Shown: positions 1 through 11,247 of the stretch, piece after piece
How the letters are laid out: the number at the start of each line of letters is the position of its first letter
How positions within the stretch are numbered: the stretch's first letter is position 1
Source: Prorocentrum cordatum
Taxonomy: Eukaryota; Sar; Dinophyceae; Prorocentrales; Prorocentraceae
Reading direction: 5' to 3'
Assembly (NCBI GenBank): GCA_963575745.1
Contig: CAUYUJ010022048.1
Location: 160,001-224,000, forward strand
DNA: 64,000 bases
Translations under genes and position numbers: made by a program
The notes under the pieces: generated by a model
Database searches by the model: none
Told to the model about the DNA's origin: nothing
The model's input: only the letters and a program-made list of their open reading frames with translations

Positions 1-640
1 CAAAGCTGTTTGCCGCACGGTCGCCGCACGGTGTGGTGCCGCACCGTCCTGGCACCCCCAAGCTGCCCCCCCCCCCGTGGAGGGGGCACGCGGGTTCTGT
101 GAGGGCTCGCCCGAGAAAGGTGGGCCCTCGTGCGCGCCCGCGTGCCCTTTGGTGTGCACGTTGTCTCCCGGGCGCGCCAGTCACCGCAGGAGAGTTCCGT
201 TTCCGTTCGCCCTCGTCGTCCTCCACTTTCCGGGCGGGCGCGCGCCGGAAGAAATGATGTCTTTATTCCTCCGGCGAGAACGGGCGTGACAGAGGCGGGG
301 CGAGGTCGGACAAATCCGTTCTTTAGCGTGCCAGAACGCTTTCCGAGCATTCTGGAACGCTCCGAAGATGCCGCGGCGCCCGAGACATCCTCCAGAGCCG
401 CTGGATCTCAGAGATTCTCGATTCATTGGCTTACGCCGCACCGCCGATCCCTTGGGGCGGCAGCAAGAGTGAAAGACAGAACTCGCGGGACGCGCGCGAT
501 CGTTGTGCACTCTTGGGGTTTCGGCCTGTCCTACGTAGCGTGTTGGTTTCAAGGGGGGGCATTGTGGGGGATAGTTTTGAAGTTTGTCGTGGTCTTATGT
601 GCTGATGGGGGCCAATCGTACTACCTGGCCGATCAGCAAA
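1..640. other. Gene-free GC-rich sequence
   Basis: No convincing exon is seen on either strand. The only recognisable content is a dispersed repeat at about 300-430 (listed separately). Overlapping open frames here are explained by high GC, which makes stop codons rare. Confidence 0.5.
300..430. repeat. Dispersed repeat, copy 1 of 3
   Basis: The tail reads CCGCTGGATCTCAGAGATTC and matches 25,571-25,597 almost perfectly. The upstream part (AATCCGTTC, then GAACGCT and TCTGGAACGCTC) matches 43,315-43,370. Three copies in one 64-kb window indicate an abundant interspersed repeat of unknown class. No terminal repeats are evident. Confidence 0.65.
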
Positions 641-820
641 CATAAATGACAAATATTCATAACATAAATTACCAGATATATTTTTATTCCAACGCCGAAA
701 ACATAAATTATTTGAAAAAAATATATATCCCAACGCCGGAAACATACATTATTTGAAATACTTTTATTCCAACGCCGAAAAGCATACATTATCAGACATA
801 CAAATATCCCGAGCTTAATT
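640..820. repeat. AT-rich tandem repeat, about 3 units
   Basis: Three imperfect ~43-45-bp units contain TATTCCAACGCCGAAAACAT followed by AATTATTTGAAA. This is a sharp AT-rich island in GC-rich DNA. Similar AT-rich islands lie at 12,470-12,660 and 24,190-24,350. Confidence 0.8.
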
Positions 821-961
821 ATAATAATACATTTGTATTACATCACAATAAATCAGTAAAACAAAAAGCAACTACCCCAACTCGTTGACACGCCATTGGC
901 CTCGAGAGGGTCGGAGGACTCGTTCGTGTTTTTTCACACGCCTGTTGGCCCCGAGCGGGTT

Positions 962-1073
962 CGGACGATTCGATTTCGGGGGAGAAAGGGTCGACGATTC
1001 GATTTCGGGTTCGGACGATTCGATTTCGGGTTCGGACGATTCGATTTCGGGTTCGGACGATTCGAGTTCGGAC
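962..1073. repeat. 21-bp tandem repeat
   Basis: At least four near-identical units of the type GATTCGATTTCGGGTTCGGA run head to tail. They read open in several frames on both strands, so the apparent peptides are a by-product of the repeat. Confidence 0.9.
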
Positions 1074-1590
1074 TGCCTCAGCCTTTTTCGGCTGAGGCGA
1101 GATGCAGGGCCTCCCGCCCTGCACGGACTCCGAGGAGGAACCGCCCCCGCCAGCGGGGGTGCTGGCCGGCCTCCCGCCCGGGGGCGGGGATGAACCCCTG
1201 TCGCGGCCTGCCCCAGCAGGCATTCAGAATTCCTGCTCTGTTGCGAAGAATAATGCCGCATTAGTAAGCTGCATTATTCTTCGCTTCCTACCCGAACTTT
1301 CCTCGTTTCCTTCGCTCACATTCCTCCCTGCCCTATCGGCACCATCCGCTCCTCGGACGTCCTCGGGCCCGTGGTCGCGGCGACGCGGGCGGCCCGGGCG
1401 CGCGTCGACTCCGTGGCGCGCAGGATACCTCCTCAACCCCTCGTCCCCGTCCAGCCTCATTCTGTGCTAACCTTCTCGCCCCCCCCCGTCCGCCGCCCCC
1501 TCGCCGGGCCCCCTGCCCTCATCCTCCCGATCGTCGTTATCGTCGCCCCCCCGCGTCTTCCCCCCCCCGGCGCCGCCCCCGCCCCGAGGA
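1074..1590. other. No feature recognised
   Basis: GC-rich sequence with pyrimidine-rich stretches (about 1,480-1,575). I see no motif, repeat or exon that can be defended. Confidence 0.4.
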
Positions 1591-2453
1591 GATTGTCGCG
1601 CGCGCTGGACCGCGCCGAGACGCTCCTCGACGTCCACCAGGAGGGCGCCACGGCGTTCCAGGGGCTGTGGGACTCCGACAGGCCGCGGCGCGAGGAGGAG
1701 GAGGAGGAGGAGGACGAGGAGGCAGAGGAGGTAGAGGAGGAGGAGGAGGAGGGTGGATGAAGGAGGGGGGGATAGGGAGGGCAAGGACGACGGGGCGTTG
1801 GGTTGATGGGCCGAGGAAGGAGATGTCAGGGCGGGGTCGGCATCGCGGGGAAGAGAGCGAATGGGATGAGGGCGATGACAGCTAAGGCGGGGAACGCAGG
1901 GCGATGAGCGGCATGATGACGAGCAACGCGAGGACGAGGCGGAGGGGGAGGAGGAGGAGTAAGTGCAGCAGGATCCCGCCTCCCCCGCGGCTTCGAGGCT
2001 GCGCTCGGGAGAGTTGGCGCGCGGCGACGGCGTGGGCAGCGCCAAGAGCTTCCATCCGTCCACGTGGACGCTGCGCGGGGTGATCTCGCGCGCGTTCGCC
2101 GCCGTGGGCAAGGTGCCCAAGGATAATAAGGGCGCTCCAGGGGGTGAACCTATCCCCCACCCGCCCCTCCCTGCCCTGTCCCGCCCCCCCCCCCCCTCCC
2201 CCCCCCATTCCCCACCCCGCCTTTCCATCTTCCGTTCCTCACCTTGCCCGACCTTCCGCCCCGCTGGACCCTCCGCGCCCCCCCCCCCCCCTCCCCACCC
2301 AGTCAGAATGGAGGGGGTTGGGATAGGGGGGGGGGGGGGGGGGGGATCCCTCTCCGACAGGACGGCGGCGCGAACACCTCGGGTATGGTCTCGGGGGTCG
2401 CGACCGACTTCAAGCTTCGCGGCGTCGCGGATGCTGCGAAGGCGCCCATGTGA
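1591..2453 (+). CDS. Possible 5' exons of an unrecognised spliced gene
   Basis: Three short stretches look like protein-coding exons separated by G-rich or GGA-rich introns. About 1,591-1,686 encodes RLSRALDRAETLLDVHQEGA, about 1,996-2,132 encodes a segment containing SFHPSTWTLRGVISRAFAAV, and about 2,356-2,453 encodes SGMVSGVATDFKLRGVADAA. Their composition is balanced, unlike the poly-Gly/Pro/Arg shadow frames around them. They are collinear with the coding blocks from 2.73 kb and may be the start of the same gene. Splice sites were not resolved. The family is not recognised and no function is proposed. Confidence 0.4.
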
Positions 2454-2730
2454 AGGGCGGGGCGGCGTGGAGGGAGGGCGAAGGGTGGAAGGGCGGGGTT
2501 TCGGAGGAGGCGGCAGGCAGCAGTTTAGGGGGGTCAGGGGGCCAGGTCTGTCGTCGCCCTTGACCTCTGTCTCCGTCGGCGTCGCGATTGCCGTCGTCGT
2601 AGTCGTCGTCGCCGTCGCCGTCCTCGTCGCCCCACTTGGCACCCCCCCTCTATTTGGTCACCCCTCCACTATTGCCCTCCTCCATTCCACTCTTTTTTTT
2701 TAGTTACTCCCTCCTCCCGCCTGCTTCCAG

Positions 2731-4625
2731 AGGCCACTGGCGACGTCGACTGGATGCTCTACCAGCGGTCGTTCGACGCGACGCCAATCGACGTCACGTT
2801 CGGCGCTCTCGCCGATCTTGTCGCCCAGTATGCCCGCTATTGGCGGCGAGCTGGCAAGGGCCAACGGTGGCGGTGTCTGACTCTTGAAGAGTTCCGGGGG
2901 GTCAACACTGCTGCCTCGGCCTGGGTGGGGGAGGGGGGGGGAGCTGGGTGGGGGGGGGATGGAGGAGGAGCTGGGTGGAACAGGGAATGGGGGTGGAAGG
3001 GGGAAATGGGGATGGAGGGCGACGACGGAGGAGATATTCTGTTTCCGACCCCCCCGTCTGCCCATGTCCAGATCCCCCCCCCCCCCTCCTCCCCCGCCCC
3101 GGAACCCGCCCCCCCTCCCCCCCCTCCTGTTCCTCGCCCTCGATTTGCTCGCCCTCCTCGGCCCAGGTTCCAGAAGTTGGCAAAGGTTAAGCAGGCGCGC
3201 CACGGCGCGTTGGAGTTGCTTGGCGCGCAGAGCGATGTGCACTGGAGCAACTCGTCAAGCGGCGAGGTGATGCGCGAGATAATCCCCGTGATGCCAGCGT
3301 TCATCCAGCGGGGCACGGCGTCCAACTTGAACGAGGGGGTCACGGTGCGGGGGCGGCCAGGTTGGTCATGGGAAGAGATCAAGTCGGTTGCGAGCCACGT
3401 GCAGTTCTTCTGCGTGCCGCTCTACGCTGACCTCTGCCCGGCGAATAATCGCCTCAAAGCATACGTGGCTGCCGAGGTCCTGAAGTGGAACGACGGCAGG
3501 CTGAACTGGTTGGTGCGCTTTGTCCCTGGCCAGCGTTGCGCCCGCATCATCCACGCGATGGTCGCGAACTGCGTCAAGGCAACGGAGCTGATCCCGAAGA
3601 TGTTCAGGGTTGTGAAGAGCTCGACGCAGGTGGCGGCGGGGGTGGAAGGGGTGGGGGATGGGATGGGAGACGCGGGCGACGACGACGACGACGACGACGA
3701 CGTCAACGACGACGACGACGACGGGCGCGCCTCCGCCCCCGCCCCATGTGACCAACTACAACCGTCTCGTGAAAGCAGCGCACGACCTCATCGACGAAGA
3801 GATGGAGTGGCACGCCTTTCGGGCCCCCCCCCCCCCCCCCCGGCTTACGGCATCCACGCGGAGCTCATCTGCAGGGCCACCCTCCACAGACCGACGAGGA
3901 CGAGGGGTCGCGCTAGCGATGATTCTGAGCACGCTGCCAGGGAACAGGATCGCGCAGCACCCACAACCTACTGCAATGGTTTTCGGGGGACTGGACCTCT
4001 CAGACGGTCGCGTTCTATCACCCCTCCACGACGGCGTTGGTCACCCGCGCGGCGGCGATGGATGGCAGGGCCCAGTGGTTCCACGACGCTTCCTTGAAGA
4101 GGATGATGCAGAGCGTCCCGAGCACGTCCAGGTGGCACGCGTTCGAACCTGCAATGACCCTCATCGCTGGAGGGTGGCTCTGCCACGCGATTCTCCCCCG
4201 AGTATTCTTTCGCGCTTTCCACGTGGACATGCAGAGGGAGGCGAGGGAGGGGGGCTACAATATCGACGGCGAGCTGCCCTGGCACATGCTCAACGCGCAG
4301 AACTTGCAGAAGGCGGGCACGTTCTTGGCAGACGACGCGAACGCCGAGCACCTGTGCTTCACCGTGCTGCTGACCGAGCCCGTGGGCGCCTGGAACCAGC
4401 GCCTCCAGCACCCGGGCTCCGTCGGCCACGCGCCCCAGGACATTGTGAATTCTAAGGATGGGCCCGCGGTGGAGTGCCAGCGGAAGCTTTCCGATTTGCT
4501 CGTCGATGGGCCCTCGGAGGTCCCTGTCGCGTTTCTCGCGAAGCATTTCGCGGGCGGGGTGGTTGACGCGGAGAAGCGGCTCTTCGACAAGGTTCGGGAC
4601 ATCGTAGGCGAGCTTGGCGCGCAGG
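2731..4625 (+). CDS. Unrecognised spliced gene, central exons
   Basis: At least four exon-like blocks are joined by low-complexity introns. Block 1 (~2,731-2,923) contains DVDWMLYQRSFDATPIDVTF. Block 2 (~3,167-3,615) follows CCCAG and contains PGWSWEEIKSVASHVQFFCV and LKWNDGRLNWLVRFVPG. Block 3 (~3,751-3,822) contains NYNRLVKAAHDLIDEEMEWH. Block 4 (~3,947-4,625) contains LLQWFSGDWTSQTVAFYHPS and ends at GELGAQ before a GTGCAG donor. The introns are G-rich (2,925-3,060), a GAC microsatellite (3,676-3,722) and a C-run (3,825-3,841). I do not recognise the family. Collinear blocks at 4,998-5,440 and 5,770-7,877 probably belong to the same gene. Exon limits are approximate. Confidence 0.55.
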
Positions 4626-4997
4626 TGCAGGCGGGTGCTTGTCAAATGATTTGCCCGCTTTCCCTCGAGCCGCTATTATTCTAGTTGCCCCATGCGACCC
4701 GTCCGAGTGGATCGCGGCTCGCGCCGTTCCGCCGACCCCCGGGATTCGACCTTGCGACGATCGTGGAAGCGGTCTCGATATAGTGCGTCGGGAGCTTCTT
4801 GGATGCACTCGAGAGGCTCTCGGGATGCTTCTCATGGGGTCTCTTGCAGTTGGTCTACCTAGACTAATAAAGCCTTAGCCTAAAGCGTTAAGCCTAAAGC
4901 ATCGCAACCTCGAGTCCTCTTTGGTGGCCTCGCAAATCCCAGGGGTTCGGTGGGCTCCCAGATCGGTAATCCTGCCTCCCTGCTGAGAGGCGCGACT

Positions 4998-5440
4998 CGA
5001 GCGCAAGTACTGGCAGTGGCCCTACAAGCTCATGAGGTGCGGGGATATACGGGCGCCCCTGGAGGACAGGCAGAACATCGCTGCCCAGTTCATGCAGGCC
5101 CCTCCGCGCGAGCAAGATTGCGAGTTCTCGGACCCCCTGAGGAAGGGCATCGCGACGGAGATGGAACTGTGGGATGAGGGCGGCCGTACCTTCCGCCTCT
5201 TGAGGACCTTGGGCCTCTCCGGGAAGGCCTGCAACATCGATTGCGAATGCTTTTTTGCCCAGATCAGGCAAGCTTCCCCGAGCATCAAGGCCAAGCCCAC
5301 GGCCCACCGCGTCGTGCACAGCGGCTTCTTGGCGCAGCTCAAGAAGATCCACGTCGACCGCGGCCTCGAGTGCCAGCGCGCGCGCGGCCTCAAGTCCCTC
5401 GTCAAGATAGGGGCGCCAATACGCGCTAACAAAGACTACG
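4998..5440 (+). CDS. Unrecognised exon (continuation)
   Basis: A balanced, Cys-containing reading frame of about 145 codons starts near YWQWPYKLMRCGDIRAPLED and runs to GLKSLVKIGAPIRA. It contains the stretch GKACNIDCECFFAQIRQASP. It follows an AG acceptor at about 4,996 and is preceded by a ~370-bp stop-containing stretch that is best read as an intron. The composition is coding-like and the antisense frames are poor. No homologous family comes to mind. It is placed with the 2.7-4.6 kb exons because strand and spacing are continuous. Confidence 0.5.
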
Positions 5441-5769
5441 AGAGGAAGTTGCGGAAAGCCAGGGGCCAGCGTACTTTCACCAGCCATAAATGGTCATGGT
5501 GCAATTGCGTCTACAGGACTCGGACACCGTGCTTTCCTCATTTGATTTTCTCGCTTCCCCCCCAGCCACCCTCCCCCGTGCCGGAGATGTTAGCGGCCAT
5601 CAGGCTGTCCAGGGGCGCGGGTTTTGGCCCGGGGGGGGGGCGCGTCAGCAGGGGGGCCAGAAGCCACGTGGGCAGGGAGGGAAGGGGGGAGGTGTGAAGG
5701 GGGGGCGGCGGGGGCCCAGGGGGAGTCAGTTCGGGCCCGGGCCCCGGGGGAGCGCTGCTCAGGTGTAGT

Positions 5770-7877
5770 TTTTGCCCGCCCCCTGAGGATCTGGAAGAGG
5801 GCCTTGTTATCTGCGGGGCACGTCGTCGCGATGGTCGATTGCCGACGGGGGCGCCGGGCGATCTCGCACCAGTGGGAAGGCATGTCAGACGCGCAGCGTC
5901 GACTGGCGGTTCGGGGCACGCGGGGGGCCATCGCCATCGAGAAGGCGGGCGCACCGCGGCCATCTTGCGCGCCGATAGGCCCGATGCCGCGGCCGCCCAC
6001 ACTGAGCCTGCACATCGAAGGCTCCTGCGGTGACCTCCCCGTGGACGAGTCGTTCTTACAGGCGTTCCTCGATCGTGGACGGGCGCCTGGCCAGGGGCCC
6101 GACGCTCGCGCGGGCCCGGCGCGCGCAGGGGTTCGCAACGGCATGCGGGAGGCTGTTTTCAAGTGCAGGGACGAGGGCGCGATCAACCCGAGCGCGTCTT
6201 TCACAATGCCCATGCCGCGCCACCAGATCCACCCTGGCCTCTGCATTCGCCTGGGTGGAGTGGTATGCGCTCCTGCGCTGGCTGTGGCGAAAAGCATTGA
6301 GTGTTTTGTTTCGAGAAGGGCCACATCGGGATGTTCTGGCAGATCACCTTGGCTCTACCCGAGGACAGGGGCATGGCTGGGCGGAGGGGGGGGGGGGGGG
6401 GGAGAGGTGGAGGATGAGGTGGGGGAGGTGGATGAGGATGGGATGAGGAGGGGGAAGGCGGGGGCTCGATGAGGAGGAGACGGAAGCGGGGGCTAGATGG
6501 ACATGGAGAGTGAGGGGGCGGAAGTATAATAGGCGGTAGAAGAGGGCGGATGCAGGAGGAGAGGGGCGAGGAGGTCTTGAGGTCGTCGCGGGATCGGGGG
6601 CCGTCGCGTCCTGAGATCGTCGCGGGGTCGGGGCCCGGGCCCCCCGAGGGCCTCAGAGATCCCGATGACAACAAGGCTTGCATAGGGATGCTCGCCCATA
6701 TTCGTAGCAGACGCTCTTGGGCAATGGTTAACCGCGCCCTGATGGCGCTCGTTCCAGGTGGAGACAACGGAGTCTTCGTTCCCAAGGTCCACCTCGACAG
6801 GATCAGTTATTTGAACCCGTGGCAGATCGGGGGGGACATATGCGGGACGCACAGGGACGTGCTCACTCAGAAGTTCGGCACCTACAGTGGTGAGATCCCT
6901 GCGGTCAACCTCCAGCCGTTGGCTCACAACTCGCTCGACCAGTCTGCGGCGATGCTTGAGATTGGGGGCCCTCCACAGCGCCTCGGTATCAAGAAGGTCC
7001 GCGCGGCGCCTGTCGCGCCGTCGATCTTGGCCGGCCTGGGCCCCAAAGTGGACCCCGCAGGAGTCGTCGTGCATGCCAAGACGGAGGAGACTGCGAAGGT
7101 GCACGCCGTCCACAAGGTCTCCATGATGTCAGGCATCAAGGTCAAGCCAGCCAAGGTCGCCTTGCCGGAGGAAGAGAAAGAGTCGGACGAGGAGTTCCCA
7201 GTCGAGGATAGCGATGACAACGACGACGGCAAGCGCGACGCTGGCGGCCCCGGGGTCGAGGCGAGCCAGGGCGGCGACAGCGGAGACGGCGGCCAGAAGA
7301 AGAAGCATAAGCACAAGGACGAGAGCGACGTTGGCGCCCAAGGCGGCGACGATGGCAGGGGCGGTGAGGGTCAGCAGCCAGCGCCTCCACCGCCCCCGCC
7401 TCCAGCTGATGCACCTCGGAGGCCCCGCAGAGACAAGTTCCCCCGCTTGGCAGCCCCGGGCAACGTCAACTCCACGAGGTGCAGCATCAACGCCGACGGG
7501 CCCTTCGACTTCAGATCGGAGCGCAGCATCTGCTGGGCCACCCTAAGTCGCACCTGCAGGGGGGCCCCTAACGGGCAGAGGAGGGGCCAGGGGAGGCCTC
7601 TCGGCACGCTGTGGTCGCGGCTCGCAGACTACGCGTGCACCGGCGACGCGGCGGCCCACAGACGTTTCAAGCCGTCGTACACCCAGCGCCCTCGAGCCCG
7701 CGTGCGCGCCCAGGTCGAGGCTGTTCCAGTCAACGAGATGAGCGTGATCGAGATCATGGCTTGCGAGAGGCGGAGGGACGCGTCGCTGGATGACGAGCAC
7801 GGCGAGCCATTCCGTGATCTACGGCGACGTCGGCTCCATCATCGACCTCAACTTCTCGGGCCTCGCCCGTGGCTAGC
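5770..7877 (+). CDS. Unrecognised gene 3' part, with frame breaks
   Basis: Block 1 (~5,770-6,360) encodes LRIWKRALLSAGHVVAMVDC onward and appears to change frame near 6,230-6,250. After a G-rich intron, block 2 (~6,660-7,877) encodes RSRRSWAMVNRALMALVPGG, an acidic Asp/Glu/Lys linker (about 7,160-7,330), a Pro run, then RSERSICWATLSRTCRGAPN. Near 7,810-7,820 a single extra T shifts the frame. Ignoring it, the protein continues SVIYGDVGSIIDLNFSGLAR and stops at 7,877, a credible natural C-terminus. The family is not recognised. The frame breaks mean this copy is degenerate or the assembly has indels. Confidence 0.5.
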
Positions 7878-8989
7878 AGGCTCCCTCTGCCTCCCCCCCC
7901 GTCCTCGGCGGCGAGCCCCGCCTCGCCCGACCCCGGGGGATGTGGGTCGAGGCATTTGGTTGGCAAGGCAGCGACGAGTGATCTCAAACGAAGATGGGCC
8001 CACAAGCGGGCCCAGTAGTTACTGGGCGCAGGAGGGGGCGCCAAGGTTTTTCCTTGCACCTTCCCCCACCCGCTCGCCCGCCCAAATTTCGCTTCTCCCC
8101 CTCTACCTCGCCCTCCCGTTCCCCGTTCTACTTCGGCTTGCGCCCCCCCAATGTGGTTGGGGATGTCCCACAGGTCGGCGAGAGGCGGCGCCTTGGTCGC
8201 CTCGGAGGCCGAGGCGCCGGAGCTGATTCGACGCCCCCTCGTGCCCCAGGGATTGCCTCGTCGCCAAGGCTGGGCCGCGCTCGGATAGGCGTCTTACGCC
8301 GGCGGCAGCCCCTCTGCATGGCCTCTCGAATGCGCGGGGACGCGGTTTCCTTCTGGCCTCTCGATTCGGTCCCACGGGCTCGCGGCGCCTTAGATAGTTC
8401 GGCAGGGGTGATGGACGGGCGAATTGGCATCGCTTCTCTGGTTTCGTTGCGCCTGCGGCGCCCCATCATCATTGATGCGTCGATGCCGACTAGCCTGTTC
8501 ATCGCCCCCGCGTGGCCTCGACTGCCCGCGCCCGTCGAGGGCGAGCGAGTGGTGGAGAGCGGCGGCCGCGCGAGCCGTCCTGCGGGAGAAAACATTCCGA
8601 CGTTCAGTGTTTCGTTTCTGTTCGCTGCCCCCCGGGCCTCATGATGTCTGAAAGCGTTGTGCTAGTATAGCATTACATTACTATTGCGGCATTCGATTGT
8701 CGTTTAGGCGGGCTTCGATTAAAGCCCAAAGCTCCGACGTACTGGAAGCCGCGGCCCCGTCGGCAGGGCCCAAGAGGGCGAGGCGTTTAGGAGTTTGGGA
8801 GGGGGGGGGGATTTGTGGGGGAGATGTGGAAGTGACTTGTTTGCGTACGTGTGTCCCACGCGCAGCCGCGAGAGGCTGCGGCCCCCCCCCCTGCGGCGCG
8901 GCGCCCGCGAGCCCCCTTTGGGCCATGGCCCTTCGGCTGTTCTGGCCGGACCGAATGGGGGGGCGGGCGCGGGTCGGGGGCGATCAACA
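7878..8989. other. Intergenic spacer
   Basis: Mixed-composition sequence between the stop at 7,877 and the next coding block. A small AT-richer patch lies at 8,655-8,730. No terminator, promoter motif or exon could be identified. Confidence 0.4.
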
Positions 8990-10327
8990 AGGGCAAGGGT
9001 TGCGGCAAGGGCAGCGGCGCGCGGGGACAAGGGCAAGGGCGATGCGAAGGGCAAGCAGGGCGTCGTTGGCAAGGGCGACGGCGAGACGTTCATGCAGATG
9101 CCACGGTCGCGAGAAGCTGCTCGACGTCAGGAGATTCCAGAAGCGAGCGCCGCGCAGGCCCCTTCTGAGAAGGCCCATTCGTCTGAGACGAAGGGGCGCA
9201 AGAAAAGGGCCAAAGAGATCAAGCCGGACCCCTTCGCCAGCAGCGAGAGCTTCCTGGCGGGCGTCGAGGGCGACGCGGAAGATCAGGGGGGGGCGCCCAA
9301 TAAAGGGTCGTCTCTTTCGGGGCCCAGGCCCAAGGCGGCACCGACGGCGAGGGCGGCATCGGCAACCCCGGCTTCACTTTCGGCGTCGGCGGCGTCAGGC
9401 ATCGGCGGCGGCAACGCCCGGGGCACTGCCGCCCAGGATCGGGGGGGGGAGGAGGAGGAGGAGGAGAAGGACGACGACAACGACGATGATGACGACGACG
9501 GCGAGGACGCGGAGGCGGGACGGGCCGGGATAGGGGGCGGGGGATGGTGGATGAGGGAGGATCAGCAGAAGCATCCGTCCGAGGAGGTGGAGGAGGAGCT
9601 CGAGCAGCACGCGGGCAGGAGGAAGCGGAGAAGGAGACAGCTTGGAGGCGAGCAGAGCAGAGCAGAGAAGCGGGGGGCATGTTGCGTCGCCCCTCCTCGT
9701 TCCCAGGGCCCTTTTTCGAAGATGCCCATGGGGATGCGGCAGTCGCGGAGGGCAGGGGGCTCGGTCTGCGACCAGTCTTTGCGCGTCACTGGGTCGCCCG
9801 AGCCAGCGCGGGGGCGCCCCCCTCGGTCGCCGACGCCCCCGCCATGCCGTGCGTCATTGCCGCAGCCGCCCCCGCTGCCGCTTCCGCCGAGCCGTCGGAC
9901 ATCTAAGCGCCCGAGTGCGCAGACCATGAGTCTGTCCGAATTGCGAACGGAGGGGGCGAGATTAGAGGGCCTGGATGAGTGCGCGATGCCTTCCACGAGG
10001 AAGGCGAGACTTCAGTTGGTCCGCTTGCTCGCGGCAGAGCGCAAGGAGGCCAAAGAGGCGGCCGGGAAGGCCCGGCAGGCCGCCCAACGGGCCAGGGCCC
10101 ATGCGAAGGAGGAGAAGGAGCCGTCCGAGGAGGAGCAGGAGCAGTGGCCCAACTTGCCCCGATGCTTCGCGTGGTGCGTGAATCATGAGGAGCGCGCGGA
10201 CGTTTGCCCACCGGGGCCTTTCGCTCAGGAGTTGTTGGTAGTGCCGTTGGCCAAGGCGTTCGCTGAGAATTCTGAGCGCTTCGCGCATCCCCGCCAGCCC
10301 ATCCGGAACAACGCCCAGGCGAGTTGA
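8990..10327 (+). CDS. Unrecognised Lys/Glu-rich protein
   Basis: One uninterrupted frame runs to the TGA at 10,325-10,327. The first in-frame ATG is at 9,092, but coding-like sequence (KGKGDAKGKQGVVGKG) extends upstream to ~8,990, so an upstream exon is possible. In order: a basic Gly/Lys N-terminus, KEIKPDPFASSESFLAGVEG, a low-complexity acidic stretch that may be an unspliced intron (~9,440-9,600), a charged helix MSLSELRTEGARLEGLDECA with Lys/Ala/Glu coiled-coil character, and PNLPRCFAWCVNHEERADVC. The last ~60 nt resemble 17,755-17,838, so the C-terminus may lie in a repeat. No family is recognised. Confidence 0.45.
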   Translation, partial: RARVAARAAARGDKGKGDAKGKQGVVGKGDGETFMQMPRSREAARRQEIPEASAAQAPSEKAHSSETKGRKKRAKEIKPDPFASSESFLAGVEGDAEDQGGAPNKGSSLSGPRPKAAPTARAASATPASLSASAASGIGGGNARGTAAQDRGGEEEEEEKDDDNDDDDDDGEDAEAGRAGIGGGGWWMREDQQKHPSEEVEEELEQHAGRRKRRRRQLGGEQSRAEKRGACCVAPPRSQGPFSKMPMGMRQSRRAGGSVCDQSLRVTGSPEPARGRPPRSPTPPPCRASLPQPPPLPLPPSRRTSKRPSAQTMSLSELRTEGARLEGLDECAMPSTRKARLQLVRLLAAERKEAKEAAGKARQAAQRARAHAKEEKEPSEEEQEQWPNLPRCFAWCVNHEERADVCPPGPFAQELLVVPLAKAFAENSERFAHPRQPIRNNAQAS

Positions 10328-10345
10328 CGTGATCGGCGAAGTATA
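10268..10345. repeat. Dispersed repeat, copy 1 (pair with 17,755)
   Basis: TTCTGAGCGCTTCGCGCAT, CCCCGCCAG and ACGCCCAGGCGAGTTGA recur in the same order at 17,755-17,838, with a 25-30-bp length difference inside. The two copies sit at the ends of two different open frames. Confidence 0.6.
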
Positions 10346-10905
10346 GGTGCAAAGACGGGGACAGCCGCGCTGTTCGAAGGAGGGGGAGGAGGAGGAGGAG
10401 GTGACTCATGACATGACTCATCCATCCACTCAGGAGGAGGAGGAGGGCGACGAGAAGGAGGAGGAGGAGGACGAGCAGAGGGGCCAGACGCCGCATGGAG
10501 CCGTCTTCGGCCATCTTGGACGATCTAATCCGTCGTAGGGGGCCCCGTCTAGGTCCACGAGAGGGGGGTGAGAAGGGGGGGGTGAACCCATCATCCCAGA
10601 GGGGGATGAGGGGGCTTGGAAGTGAAAACGATTAAGACCAGAGGCTCCCCGAGGGCTCGCGGGATCGGAGCGTCCAGATGCTCTCGAAGAACATCATGGA
10701 GAGGGTGCGGATTGTTAGCCCAGATTGCGCGCAGGTGCATCCAGTTCCTTCCCCCCCCAACAAGGCGTAACAATATTTTTTTGGTTCGATATTCGGGCCT
10801 CCTCACCCATTTATTTCCATTTATTCCCTGGGCCCTATCTGGCCTTCTATCCTCCATGTGGCCACGTGGCCCCGCGCGAGCCACGCATTGCCCTCGCCTG
10901 TCAGC
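10346..10905. other. GGA-rich and mixed sequence without a gene
   Basis: Contains GGA tracts at 10,380-10,480. I find no coding block or mobile-element ends. Confidence 0.4.
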
Positions 10906-11247
10906 CAGGTGCTCTGGCCCAAGGTGACGGGCGTCCGCCTCAGCGAGGTGGTCTGGTCCAAGGCGACGGGCTTCCGCCTGAACAACGAGGCCGTCGTTGC
11001 CGAGGTGGCCCAGGACGGCGACGTGATCATCGCCACCCGCGACCCAGATGCGGCGCCTCAAGAGGATTCCAAATCCGATTCTGATGGCGACTGGGGGGCT
11101 TGGAATGCACCGCCGAGGACGGCGTAGACGTCACCTTCAGCACCGTTGCCGACTTCATCATAATTATGCCAGCCGCGCCGGCGCAGGCGACGTCGGCGCC
11201 AAAGCTGTCGTCGGTCGGAGGGCGAGGCGGAGGATCACGAGGACTAG
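10906..11247 (+). CDS. Unrecognised exon with G-run frame break
   Basis: After a CCAG acceptor near 10,905 the frame encodes VLWPKVTGVRLSEVVWSKAT, then NNEAVVAEVAQDGDVIIATR and a Ser/Asp stretch. Around the GGGGGG run at ~11,092 the natural continuation (CTAEDGVDVTFSTVADFIII) moves to another frame and ends at a TAG at about 11,247. A homopolymer miscount or real decay is likely. The segment VTGVRLSEVVWSKATGFRL looks like a short internal duplication. The family is not recognised. Confidence 0.4.

Noticed and set aside
1467-2642. Minus-strand 391-codon open frame
   Set aside because: Composed of poly-Pro/Ser/Leu/Gly from GGA and G runs; it is antisense to coding-like plus-strand exons.
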